Shown piece by piece: positions 15,537-22,129 of a stretch of DNA of 22,129 nucleotides. Both the position numbers and the translations under genes were made by a program. This stretch comes from Eubacteriaceae bacterium (GTDB taxonomy: Bacteria; Bacillota_A; Clostridia; Eubacteriales; Anaerofustaceae): positions 1-22,129 of the forward strand of contig JAITGT010000011.1 of the NCBI GenBank assembly GCA_031280495.1, given 5' to 3'. A model generated the notes under the pieces. The model worked only from the letters and a program-made list of their open reading frames with translations. It was not told the origin of the DNA and searched no databases. Position 1 is the first letter of the stretch; the number at the start of each line of letters is the position of its first letter.

Positions 15537-16265
15537 TTGGCAGCGATTGACGCGAAAAATTTGCAGGAGTGCGAGCCGATCCTTTTGCAGCACTGGGCGG
15601 AAATGTCAGACGGCGCATACTTTTACCGGGGCATGCCTTCCCTTTCCCTTTCGGAGGACGGCATGCTTGATCCCCGAAAAGATGAAATTGGGAGCTTTCG
15701 GCAGATGTTTCTCCATTACATAAAGCTCGTCAAGTCCCTAGCCGCAGCAGGCTTTTCCATGGACATTGGCGATCGCTTTCCCGAGCCGCTGGAGCGGGTT
15801 GCGGACGCCATTCGAATTCGCCTTGAAAACCCGGGCGCAGCCTTTACCCCGAACTACGCGGACGCCGCTTACGCCGCGACGCTTTTTCGCTCCAGCCAAA
15901 CGCTGCATTCGCTTCGGCTTGTCTCGTCTTCCATCGGCTTTCACAGCCTGCCCGGACTTAACGAAGCCAACCGCGAGATCCAGCGTGTTTTGGGCGAAAT
16001 GGCAGAGAAGCCGCACGTGCCGGCTGTCGCCAAAGCGAGAAAAAGCCTGGGCGCGTTTGAAGAGGGCAACGAAGGCGCGCAGGAGCTTAACTTCGGATCC
16101 TACGCTTTTTTCCGGCGCCGCGCGGTTTCGCGTGCGAGCGCCGCGGGGATGCTGGAGCGCGGCAAAATAGCAGGCTTCCTCCAGCGCGCGTCCCAGGCGC
16201 CTTCCGGCGTCGTCCTTCGCGCCCCCCTTTACACAAGCGAGCTTGAGCTTCTAGAGTTTTCGTAA
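15537..16265 (+). CDS. Protein of unknown function (242 residues)
   Basis: I do not recognise a family. The start is placed at TTG 15537 because GGGGAGG lies 6 nt before it; ATG 15522 is just in front of that site and would have no ribosome binding site of its own. The product is soluble, without signal peptide or membrane helix. It has an aromatic, acidic N-terminal half (HWAEMSDGAYFYRGMP, then RFPEPLERVADAIRIR), a central Ser/Leu region (LHSLRLVSSSIGFHSLPGL) and a basic C-terminal third (FFRRRAVSRASAAGMLERGK). The frame is open for over 240 codons with the same codon style as its neighbours, and the gene follows the GNAT gene by 26 bp, so it is very probably real. Confidence 0.75.
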   Translation: MAAIDAKNLQECEPILLQHWAEMSDGAYFYRGMPSLSLSEDGMLDPRKDEIGSFRQMFLHYIKLVKSLAAAGFSMDIGDRFPEPLERVADAIRIRLENPGAAFTPNYADAAYAATLFRSSQTLHSLRLVSSSIGFHSLPGLNEANREIQRVLGEMAEKPHVPAVAKARKSLGAFEEGNEGAQELNFGSYAFFRRRAVSRASAAGMLERGKIAGFLQRASQAPSGVVLRAPLYTSELELLEFS

Positions 16266-16307
16266 TTGTCTCCAATATTGGAAATAATACCTATTCACAC
16301 AAACTAT

Positions 16308-16336
16308 TTGACTTATTTTGTCCTATCGTGCACAAT
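16308..16336 (+). promoter_or_regulatory. Promoter-like element abutting the alpha/beta hydrolase start
   Basis: TTGACT at 16308-16313 and CACAAT at 16331-16336 have 17-bp spacing (-10 with 4 of 6 matches). The predicted transcription start falls at or next to ATG 16343, and there is no Shine-Dalgarno sequence. A 10-bp palindrome CCAATATTGG lies at 16272-16281 just upstream. Confidence 0.4.
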
Positions 16337-16342
16337 AATCAA

Positions 16343-17311
16343 ATGAAAGTTACAGCGAAGATGTTCCATCCGCAGATTCGCTTTCAGGCAGTGTGCCTGA
16401 GTGCGATCTCGCGCAGCATAGGGCTGAAGCCCTTTTTCGCCATTCAAAAGCTTTTGGCCAATTTCTTCAAAGGGCGCCCCTCGCAAAACGCCGAAAAGAG
16501 GGAAATGTTTGCGCAGCGCCTGGACGGCACGAATATGCGCCTTTGCGTTTTTTCGAAAAAGGGCGAAAAGCCGAAGGATGCCGTTGGCCTGGTCTGGCTG
16601 CACAGCGGAGGCTATTCTGCCGGCACGCCTGACCAAGAATGGCCTAACATTCGCACTTTTGTCCTGACAGCGGATTGCGTCGCAGTTGTCCCGGAATACC
16701 GCCTCTCTGGCGAAGCCCCATACCCTGCCGCCCTTGAGGATGCGTACGAAGCGCTGCGATGGCTGTATGGGCATGCCGAAGAGCTTGGCGTCAGCCGGGA
16801 AAGGCTCTTTGTCGGGGGAGTCAGCGCCGGAGGCGGCCTTGCCGCATGCACTGCCCTTCTTGCAAGGGACAGGGGAGGCCCGCCTATCGCCTTTCAGCTG
16901 CTCTTCTACCCGATGCTGGACGATCGCATGGACACCCCTTCCATGAAGGGCAACGATGCCCCAGTTTGGAACGAAGCCGCAAACCTGGCCTCATGGAAGG
17001 CTTACCTGGGGGATCTGTTTGAGACGGGCGGCGTTCCTCCCACAGCCGCCCCGTCGCGCGCAGAGGATTTGTCCGCGCTTCCGCCTGCCTACGGCTTTGT
17101 GGGAGGCGTCGATCCCTTTTGCGACGAGACGCGCGAATATTTCCAGCGCCTAAAAGCCGCCGGCGTGGATGCGGAGGTCGATATTTACGAAGGCTGTTTT
17201 CACGCCTTTGAGCAAGTCGCTTTCTACTCTGCGGTTGCCAAAGAGGCGAAAAAAAAAGCGGCAGAGAAGTTTTGCGAGGCCGCTGGGCGGTTCAGGCAGG
17301 ATGCTCTCTAG
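16343..17311 (+). CDS. Alpha/beta hydrolase (hormone-sensitive-lipase-type esterase family)
   Basis: The protein has 322 residues from ATG 16343; a GTG at 16328 would add five residues, and neither start has a ribosome binding site. It has the alpha/beta hydrolase_3 fold: the oxyanion motif HSGGY at 87-91 (HGGG in most relatives), PEYRLSGEAPYPAALEDAYEALRW, the nucleophile elbow GGVSAGGG with Ser161, the acid D257 in GGVDPFCDE and the base H287 in GCFHAFE. The triad is complete. The family hydrolyses short-chain esters, sometimes amides or lactones; no natural substrate can be assigned. There is no signal peptide. The gene stands alone between two intergenic regions and ends before the terminator at 17319. 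Confidence 0.9.
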   Translation: MKVTAKMFHPQIRFQAVCLSAISRSIGLKPFFAIQKLLANFFKGRPSQNAEKREMFAQRLDGTNMRLCVFSKKGEKPKDAVGLVWLHSGGYSAGTPDQEWPNIRTFVLTADCVAVVPEYRLSGEAPYPAALEDAYEALRWLYGHAEELGVSRERLFVGGVSAGGGLAACTALLARDRGGPPIAFQLLFYPMLDDRMDTPSMKGNDAPVWNEAANLASWKAYLGDLFETGGVPPTAAPSRAEDLSALPPAYGFVGGVDPFCDETREYFQRLKAAGVDAEVDIYEGCFHAFEQVAFYSAVAKEAKKKAAEKFCEAAGRFRQDAL

Positions 17312-17318
17312 CCGTGCG

Positions 17319-17359
17319 AAAGGCGCCTGCCCCATGCAATGGGGGCGGGCGCCTTTTTT
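17319..17359 (+). terminator. Rho-independent terminator between convergent genes
   Basis: GGCGCC at 17322-17327 pairs with GGCGCC at 17348-17353. The stem continues as GCCCC with GGGGC after one non-pair, and T6 follows at 17354-17359. It ends the alpha/beta hydrolase transcript; the opposite strand ends in only three T, so it may work weakly for the GIY-YIG gene too. Confidence 0.85.
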
Positions 17360-17363
17360 GCCT

Positions 17364-17840
17364 TTAGCGGTTTCCCCGCGTCTTGTTGTAGCCTTTCTGA
17401 AACGCCTTGAACGAAGCAATGGCGCACCTCTCCATCTCGTTGAGAGAGCGAAAGCCGGTGTCCGATAGCGCGGCTGTTCGGATAAGGAACCGATCGCCTT
17501 TCCTGTAGTCGCGGTATACGCCCTCGTTTCCTTTTCCCGTAAAGTGGCGGGCTATCCGATCGCCTACCCGAATTCCCTGGCCGACATATTTTTTTTGGCT
17601 GTTCGTGTTGGTGAGCACATAGACTCCCTTCTGCTCAAACGCTTTGCCCTCTTTTGCGTTTTCCCTGCCCGCCCCCGCTTCCCGCATGCGAAAAAACTCC
17701 TCGGGCGTCACCGGCTTTTGGGTATTGAGCAAGCGCAGCATCTGGCGGTTCGACCGCCTTCGGCGAAGCGCCCCGAATAAGGAGGCAGCCTCCCTTGAGA
17801 GAATCCATAGTGCCAGAAAAGCAACGGCTGCTGCATCCAT
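17364..17840 (-). CDS. Membrane-anchored GIY-YIG nuclease-domain protein
   Basis: The protein has 158 residues from ATG 17840, chosen because GAGGTGGG lies 7 nt upstream; ATG 17861 sits next to a TATAAT-like -10 (17868-17863) and has no ribosome binding site. Residues 1-24 are one hydrophobic segment, followed by a very basic stretch (RRRRSNRQ) and a linker. Residues 72-152 form a GIY-YIG domain: G72-V-Y and Y85-V-G strands, R91/R95, the metal-binding Glu E137 in LNEMERCAI and N152 in GYN. All core residues of the nuclease are present. GIY-YIG domains cut DNA or RNA in repair, restriction and mobile elements. A membrane anchor on such a small one is uncommon. The function is unknown. Confidence 0.8.
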   Translation of the reverse strand: MDAAAVAFLALWILSREAASLFGALRRRRSNRQMLRLLNTQKPVTPEEFFRMREAGAGRENAKEGKAFEQKGVYVLTNTNSQKKYVGQGIRVGDRIARHFTGKGNEGVYRDYRKGDRFLIRTAALSDTGFRSLNEMERCAIASFKAFQKGYNKTRGNR

Positions 17841-18220
17841 AAATATGCCCACCTCTTCCATAATTATAGAGGAAGAGACATATATTTACATAATGCGACG
17901 GCAAATTTTTCCTTGGCTTATCATGCTGCCTCGTCACCTACCGGCGCGCCCCAAAAAAGCGCATTGCAATAAAAGAGCGGCGCTCCGCAAGGGCAAAACT
18001 TTTGTTTTAGGCGGGGGGCTATCGGCACCCCGCCGTGGCTCTTTGGCGCTGTCCATGCCCAGCGCTTTCTCCCAGCAGCATTCCGCAAGGTAAACAAAGA
18101 AATAGCCAGCCAAAGTTACATGTCCATGACCGACTATTGTCTTTAATGCTGTGTGAACTAAGGAACCGCTGTGTACCGAACGGTACGCACTGTGGTGTGA
18201 GAGGTCGGCTGCTCAACTAA
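17841..18220. other. Intergenic stretch without a supported gene
   Basis: It holds the likely promoter of the GIY-YIG gene (minus-strand TATAAT at 17868-17863). A GC-rich inverted repeat GGCGGGG/CCCCGCC lies around 18011-18035 without a T-run. A perfect inverted repeat GTACCGAACGGTAC at 18173-18186 lies in what is probably more decayed transposase sequence leading into the remnant at 18221. Longer frames here look like shadows. Confidence 0.5.
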
Positions 18221-18569
18221 TGGGCAGACCCTACTCGATTGGGGCTGTCCCCTCAGGAGCTTGTGGGATTGTACGGGCACCGATGGAAAATAGAGGCATT
18301 GTTCAGGGGCGCAAAGACAAAGCTTGGCCTTGACAGTCATATGCTTAGATCGTCGAAGGCCATAAAGATGTTTTGGATCGTGACATGCCTGGTCCACAAC
18401 TTGTGCACAGGCTTCGGCATAGCAGGCTGTCCCTTTTGAGGATGGCCTGCGCAAGGCAATGCTTGAAGCGGAGATTGGCAGGGCGCGCGCAGTGCACACA
18501 CTCGGACGGGAGGGCGTTTCTTTTGCCATCCTGGAGCAGGCTATTTATAAGCGCCTGCATTCTGCATAA
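18221..18569 (+). pseudogene. Frameshifted transposase remnant (IS4/IS701-like DDE C-terminus)
   Basis: The first frame reads LSPQELVGLYGHRWKIEALF, then RGAKTKLGLD and RSSKAIKMFWIV, the conserved block around the catalytic Glu (RWKIE) of IS4-superfamily transposases, and stops at TGA in ...GCPF. Moving by one base at about 18433-18437, the reading continues as PFEDGLRKAMLEAEIGRARA and on to KRLHSA and a stop at 18569. A single frameshift therefore splits one C-terminus. A stop at 18218-18220 lies directly upstream and the N-terminal catalytic Asp residues are missing. This is an inactive relic. The exact family is uncertain. Confidence 0.7.
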
Positions 18570-18810
18570 GGTTTCCGTAAATTTTCTTATTTACAGTTTA
18601 TAAGCTCCGCGGGCGGTCCTTTCCTTCTTTTGGACAGCGGGCAATAGGCAGCTGCCTGGCGCGCAGCCGCAGGAATGATGGACAAAGGCGGATTGCGCAT
18701 AGCGCGCCCCATGAGCCCTGGCTGCCGCAGCATGCGTTTCCTCCGGTTTTTCAGGCGCAAATGGGCTTTGGCTTTAGTCCCCTGCTTTTGGTTAGGCGAT
18801 TTCACGCCGT

Positions 18811-19773
18811 TCACTCATGCAAAGGAATGGCAAAGAGGGCAGCGCTTCCCCCGGAATGCAGAAAAACGATATTTTCGCCTTTTGCAAAATACCCCTTTCT
18901 TGCTAGGTCGAGCAGCCCGCCAAACGCCTTGCCCGTATAAACAGGATCGAGAAGAATGCCTTCCTCCCTTGCCATTGTTCGCACTGCCTCAGACCCTTCT
19001 TGCGAGGGTATGCCATACCCTTCGCCGACATATCCCCTTACGTCGATTTCTTCGGGAGCAAAGCGCATCGGCGCGCCCGACATCTCTGCCGCTTTTGTGG
19101 CAATATCTGCAACGATATTCTCGAAAGGATCGCTGTCCACCGCTATTCCGGTGACTTTTGCATGGCCGAAAAGCGAGGCGCCCAAAACCAGCCCCGCCTG
19201 GCTGCCGCCCGACCCTGTGGCGCAGACGATGCGGCTGATTTCGAAATGGGCGCCTTTCGCCTGTTCCTGCATTTCTTGCACGCAGTCGCGATAGCCCAGC
19301 GCGCCCAATGGAGTAGACCCTCCAACAGGGATAAAGTAGGGCCTTTTGCCCAACGCCCGGAGCTCGTCCATCATGCGCCCCACTTCCGTTTGAATATCGC
19401 TGTAAGAGTCGGTATCCACAAACGAAGCCTGCACGCCCATGATCTCTTCCAAAAGGACATTTCCCTTTTTTTCCGACACACCGCGCTTCTTTAAAACAAG
19501 CCGGGGCTCCAGCCCCAGCTTTAGGCATAGCGCGGCAGTCAGCGCCGCATGGTTGGACTGCGCACCTCCAATCGTTATGACTGTGTCGCATCCCAAATCT
19601 ATGGCGTCCTTGAGAAGATACTCCAGCTTTCGAACCTTGTTTCCCCCAAGAAGCGCGCCGCACAGGTCATCGCGCTTGATCCACACGTTTAGCCCGCACA
19701 TTCTGCTGATTCCCTCCAGCCGGCATAGCGGGGTAGGGTACTGCCCAAGTGGGATTTTCTTGCGTTCTTTCAT
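18811..19773 (-). CDS. dcyD: D-cysteine desulfhydrase (PLP-dependent, ACC deaminase-like fold)
   Basis: The 320-residue cytosolic enzyme starts at ATG 19773; the ribosome binding site is weak. It belongs to the fold-type II PLP family shared by D-cysteine desulfhydrase and 1-aminocyclopropane-1-carboxylate deaminase. GGNKVRKLEYLL carries the PLP lysine (K46), GGAQSNHAA is at 69-77, PVGGSTPLGALGY at 149-161, and the phosphate-binding loop ATGSGGS at 185-191. The two positions that define ACC deaminase (Glu in YEGK, Leu in HLGG) are T280 (YTGK) and S307 (HSGG) here, as in desulfhydrases. It should convert D-cysteine to pyruvate, H2S and ammonia. Other D-amino acids or beta-substituted alanines are possible substrates. 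No operon partner is adjacent. Confidence 0.87.
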   Translation of the reverse strand: MKERKKIPLGQYPTPLCRLEGISRMCGLNVWIKRDDLCGALLGGNKVRKLEYLLKDAIDLGCDTVITIGGAQSNHAALTAALCLKLGLEPRLVLKKRGVSEKKGNVLLEEIMGVQASFVDTDSYSDIQTEVGRMMDELRALGKRPYFIPVGGSTPLGALGYRDCVQEMQEQAKGAHFEISRIVCATGSGGSQAGLVLGASLFGHAKVTGIAVDSDPFENIVADIATKAAEMSGAPMRFAPEEIDVRGYVGEGYGIPSQEGSEAVRTMAREEGILLDPVYTGKAFGGLLDLARKGYFAKGENIVFLHSGGSAALFAIPLHE

Positions 19774-20281
19774 AATGCTTGCCCGAAGAAACCCCGGCGC
19801 CTTTAGGCGCGCAGAGGCGTCGGCGCCCCCTTTTCAGTTTTGTGCCTCTGTTATGTATGTCGCACGGCTCTCCAGCAATGTCTGTTTTTTTGCTGCTGGC
19901 GCTAGCGCTGGTTTTCTCGCCCGTGGTTTTGCGGATATCAAAATAGCCGCTGTCGCGCCTGCATATAAACCCTGCGCTATCGATGGCCTTCTATTTTGCC
20001 CTTTGCTCTTGCCTTGCCAAGCAGTCGGCAGCCAAAGGCTTCTTTTGGCGATTGGCTTAGCTTTCGGTATCCGCCTGCCTTTGCCGCCGCTGCATATCTG
20101 CCTGCCATGCCTGCGCGAAGCCTTTGCCAAATAATTTGGCTGCAAGGGGCTTGCCAAGGGGTTAGCGCCTATGCATTCTTGTATAACGCAGCTGCACTAA
20201 AAAGCTCATTCTAGGCGGCCAGAGCTTTTGCAGCCGCCTGCCCTTTAGGGTAGGCGGTGATTGGCTTGGCCTCCAACGAAG
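19774..20281. other. Long intergenic stretch without a supported gene
   Basis: Several open frames exist on both strands but none has a ribosome binding site, a recognisable domain or natural-looking composition. GGCGCC is repeated at both ends of a short GC-rich segment near 19796-19836. A hairpin with CCGCCT at 20234-20239 and AGGCGG at 20252-20257 (with an inner CCC/GGG) lies near the right end and has no T-run. The segment may be a degraded gene or spacer. Confidence 0.5.
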
Positions 20282-20310
20282 AAAGCGGGGTGGCTTTCGC
20301 TCCCCGCTTT
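20282..20310 (-). terminator. Terminator of the glutamate synthase-like gene
   Basis: AAAGCGGGG at 20282-20290 pairs perfectly with CCCCGCTTT at 20302-20310 around an 11-nt loop, starting 6 bp after the gene's stop on the minus strand. The 3' side runs into CTTTCTTCGTT, a modest T-rich tail. Confidence 0.7.
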
Positions 20311-20315
20311 GCGCT

Positions 20316-21905
20316 TTAGCTGTTGAGAATGTCCAGTGCTTCGCTGCGGTAGCAGTCCATGAGGTATGGGATGCCAGTGGCCTGCGCGCACTCATTTGTC
20401 AGGCTCATGAGATCGGCTCTGCGGATAGCCTCAACATTGAAGCGGCGCGCTCCTGCCATAAGCTGCTGCAGGCCAACTTTGATTTTGTCGGCAAAGGAGT
20501 AAATGCCCAGGGCGCCAAGCGGGAGGCTCATCGCGTCTTCCGCCCCTACGAGTTCCTTTACGGCTTCGTAGTTAACGAAGATCTCTTCCACAGTGGAGCC
20601 AAATTCGCTGACGGATTTTGGCAGTTCCCCCGCCCTTAGCCATTCCCCAATGTTTTTCCCGACCATGCCGGGGATCATCAGCGCCCTTCCCATGCAGACG
20701 GCCTTCACATAAGGCGCGCCAAGGGCCAGTGCCTTAAAAACGCCGTCTTCGGTGGAGAAGCCGCCGGCAAATGCCAAATCCGGAACCCTCTCCCCCTTTG
20801 CCGCCAGGATGGAGGCAAATTCATAGGCGGCGGAATGCAGGTAAATGGAGGGGACCCCCCACTCCACCATCATTCTCCAGGGGCTCATGCCCGTGCCGCC
20901 TGAAGCTCCGTCGATGGTGAGAAGGTCGATCTTCGCCTTCGAGCAAAGCTTAATGGCAAGCGCAAGCTCCCGCAGGCTGTAGGCGCCCGTCTTCAGCGTG
21001 ATGCGCTTGTAGCCTAGGCCCCTCAGGCGGCTGACTTCAGACAGGAAGCTCTCTTCGCTCACGAACCCTAAGCGGGAGTGCCTCTCAAACTCCTTGATGG
21101 CGCCGGCTTTGAAAGACGCCTGGCTGACCGGATCGCTCGGATCGGGGGTGACAATGTAGCCGCGCTTTTGCAGCTCAATGGCCCTCTCCAGCTGCTGGAC
21201 CTTTATCTCTCCGCCGATGTCCTTAGCGCCTTGCCCCCACTTGAGCTCGATTGTCTCAATATGGTGCCTGTTTATGATGTATTCCGCAACGCCCAGGCTG
21301 GTGTCTTCCACGTTCATCTGGATGAGGATCTCTCCATATCCCATGTGGTAGCGTTTGTAGGCCTCGATGCGCCGATCCATGTCAGGCGCCTTGCTGACTT
21401 TCCCGTTTTTCAGCTCGAGGGCTGGGTCAATGCCGCAGACGTTCTCGCCGCAGACAATGGTCAGGCCCGATATCGCCGCGCCTGCCGCAAAGTGCTCCCA
21501 GTTTTTGCGGGCAATTTCCGTCGAGCCGAGAGCCCCCGTGAAGATCGGGGCCTTTAGCCTGACCTTTTCGTCCCAGCCATAAGAAGTTTCTGTATTGACC
21601 ATGGGGAAGCGCGCTGTGTCTGGGCCGGCTGCCACGCCGTCCGGAAGGCCTTCGGCGCCCATGGCATATCCCTGAATATTGAGGTGCGAATAGTCGACTG
21701 GATAGTTTTTGTCGCCGCCTGCAGTGATTTCCCCAAACGGCCCTGGATAGATGAGCTCTCTGCCGCGGAATGTGGCTTTAAAGATCTCGCAGTTTCCCTT
21801 GCATCCGTCGATGCAGCGCGAACAGATGCCGCTGGAAGGCACTACGCTGCGCGAGCGGTTGGATGTTCCGGTTGCGTCGTTCGAATTTGGCGTCCTTAGA
21901 TTCAT
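20316..21905 (-). CDS. FMN-binding glutamate synthase-like protein (stand-alone GltB central/FMN domain)
   Basis: The 529-residue cytosolic protein starts at ATG 21905 with AGGAG upstream. The N-terminus has a four-cysteine cluster, C28-x2-C31-x3-C35-x3-C39, that could bind an iron-sulfur cluster. The rest is the Glu_synthase (FMN) barrel: PIFTGALGSTEIARKNWEHF, IELKWGQGAKDIGGEI, ITLKTGAYS, LTIDGASGGTGMSP (FMN-phosphate region), and AGGFSTEDGVFKALALGA. The glutaminase domain and GXGXG helix of full glutamate synthase are absent. Stand-alone proteins of this type occur in anaerobes and archaea; some are proposed as archaeal-type glutamate synthase cores, while for others the reaction is unproven. 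No GltD partner is in the window. The gene is monocistronic as far as can be seen. Confidence 0.88.
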   Translation of the reverse strand: MNLRTPNSNDATGTSNRSRSVVPSSGICSRCIDGCKGNCEIFKATFRGRELIYPGPFGEITAGGDKNYPVDYSHLNIQGYAMGAEGLPDGVAAGPDTARFPMVNTETSYGWDEKVRLKAPIFTGALGSTEIARKNWEHFAAGAAISGLTIVCGENVCGIDPALELKNGKVSKAPDMDRRIEAYKRYHMGYGEILIQMNVEDTSLGVAEYIINRHHIETIELKWGQGAKDIGGEIKVQQLERAIELQKRGYIVTPDPSDPVSQASFKAGAIKEFERHSRLGFVSEESFLSEVSRLRGLGYKRITLKTGAYSLRELALAIKLCSKAKIDLLTIDGASGGTGMSPWRMMVEWGVPSIYLHSAAYEFASILAAKGERVPDLAFAGGFSTEDGVFKALALGAPYVKAVCMGRALMIPGMVGKNIGEWLRAGELPKSVSEFGSTVEEIFVNYEAVKELVGAEDAMSLPLGALGIYSFADKIKVGLQQLMAGARRFNVEAIRRADLMSLTNECAQATGIPYLMDCYRSEALDILNS

Positions 21906-22129
21906 GCAAAACTCCTAGCAGATTTTTCTAGCCCTAATTTTAGCAAAATGAAGGCAGCCTATGATACATAAAACGCAACTATTCCCCTCATTTTTTGTAT
22001 TGCTTTGCGCAGCTAGCTTGAAAATTGAATCGCAACAGATAAAATTCAAATTATTTTTGCCTTGTGCCAATCAGTGAAATGTATAAAACTTGCTCAACTA
22101 TAGCGCATGCTGGCGGCACAGTCAATTGC

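Noticed and set aside
18011..18035. GGCGGGG/CCCCGCC inverted repeat as a terminator
   Set aside because: No T-run on either side and no gene ends nearby.
18224..18232. CAGACCCT shared with the IS5 end at about 302-309, as a matching IS terminus
   Set aside because: Only about eight bases match and they fall inside transposase-like coding sequence of another family; most likely chance.
19439..20134. 231-codon plus-strand frame running from dcyD into the 20-kb gap
   Set aside because: Half of it is antisense to dcyD and the rest has Cys/Leu/Ala-rich shadow composition without a ribosome binding site.
19834..20157. 107-codon minus-strand frame in the gap upstream of dcyD
   Set aside because: Basic, Ala/Lys-rich text without domain or ribosome binding site; typical of a GC-rich random frame.

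Overview
The window is a chromosomal segment from a bacterium of fairly high GC (judged by eye) with strong Shine-Dalgarno sites and regular use of AGG (Arg) and ATA (Ile) codons. The gene set suggests an anaerobe that lives on peptides and amino acids: a dedicated peptide importer with peptidase-like enzymes, D-cysteine desulfhydrase, and a stand-alone FMN glutamate synthase-like protein. Synergistota, Clostridia-type Firmicutes and spirochaetes are all possible. There is no rRNA or other marker here to decide between them.

Left part (1-10755). After the 3' end of an IS5-family transposase (1-291) comes a near-consensus promoter (450-477), a dyad over the expected transcription start (478-500) and a perfect 14-bp terminator-like hairpin (507-546). 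These sit directly before an eight-gene co-directional operon. Its order is a divergent M20-fold hydrolase, a lipoprotein solute-binding protein, DppB-like and DppC-like permeases, DppD-like and DppF-like ATPases, a MATE exporter and an M14 zinc carboxypeptidase, ending in a terminator at 10726-10755. Three of the junctions are ATGA overlaps and the others are 3 to 31 bp. I infer a substrate-specific system: import a peptide or amide conjugate, cleave it in the cytosol, and possibly expel a product. The most unusual point is that the M20 homologue has replaced several metal-ligand positions that are normally invariant.

Middle part (10756-12927). This is a decayed mobile or defence patch on the minus strand. 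A type III restriction-modification Mod methyltransferase lost its C-terminus where an IS630-type transposase remnant abuts it, and no Res subunit follows.

Right part (12928-17840). These are mostly small housekeeping or accessory genes: a DUF2284 Cys-rich protein (minus), a DUF3465 lipoprotein, a NUDIX protein, a GNAT acetyltransferase, an unrecognised protein and an HSL-type alpha/beta hydrolase (all plus), then a convergent membrane-anchored GIY-YIG protein (minus). Two plus-strand genes, 13667 and 16343, have a promoter-like -10 almost touching the start codon and no ribosome binding site, so they may be leaderless.

Far right (17841-22129). Gene density is low. There is a frameshifted transposase remnant (18221-18569), a D-cysteine desulfhydrase (minus) whose active-site residues argue against ACC deaminase, a 540-bp stretch without a convincing gene, and a stand-alone glutamate synthase-like FMN oxidoreductase (minus) with an N-terminal four-cysteine cluster.
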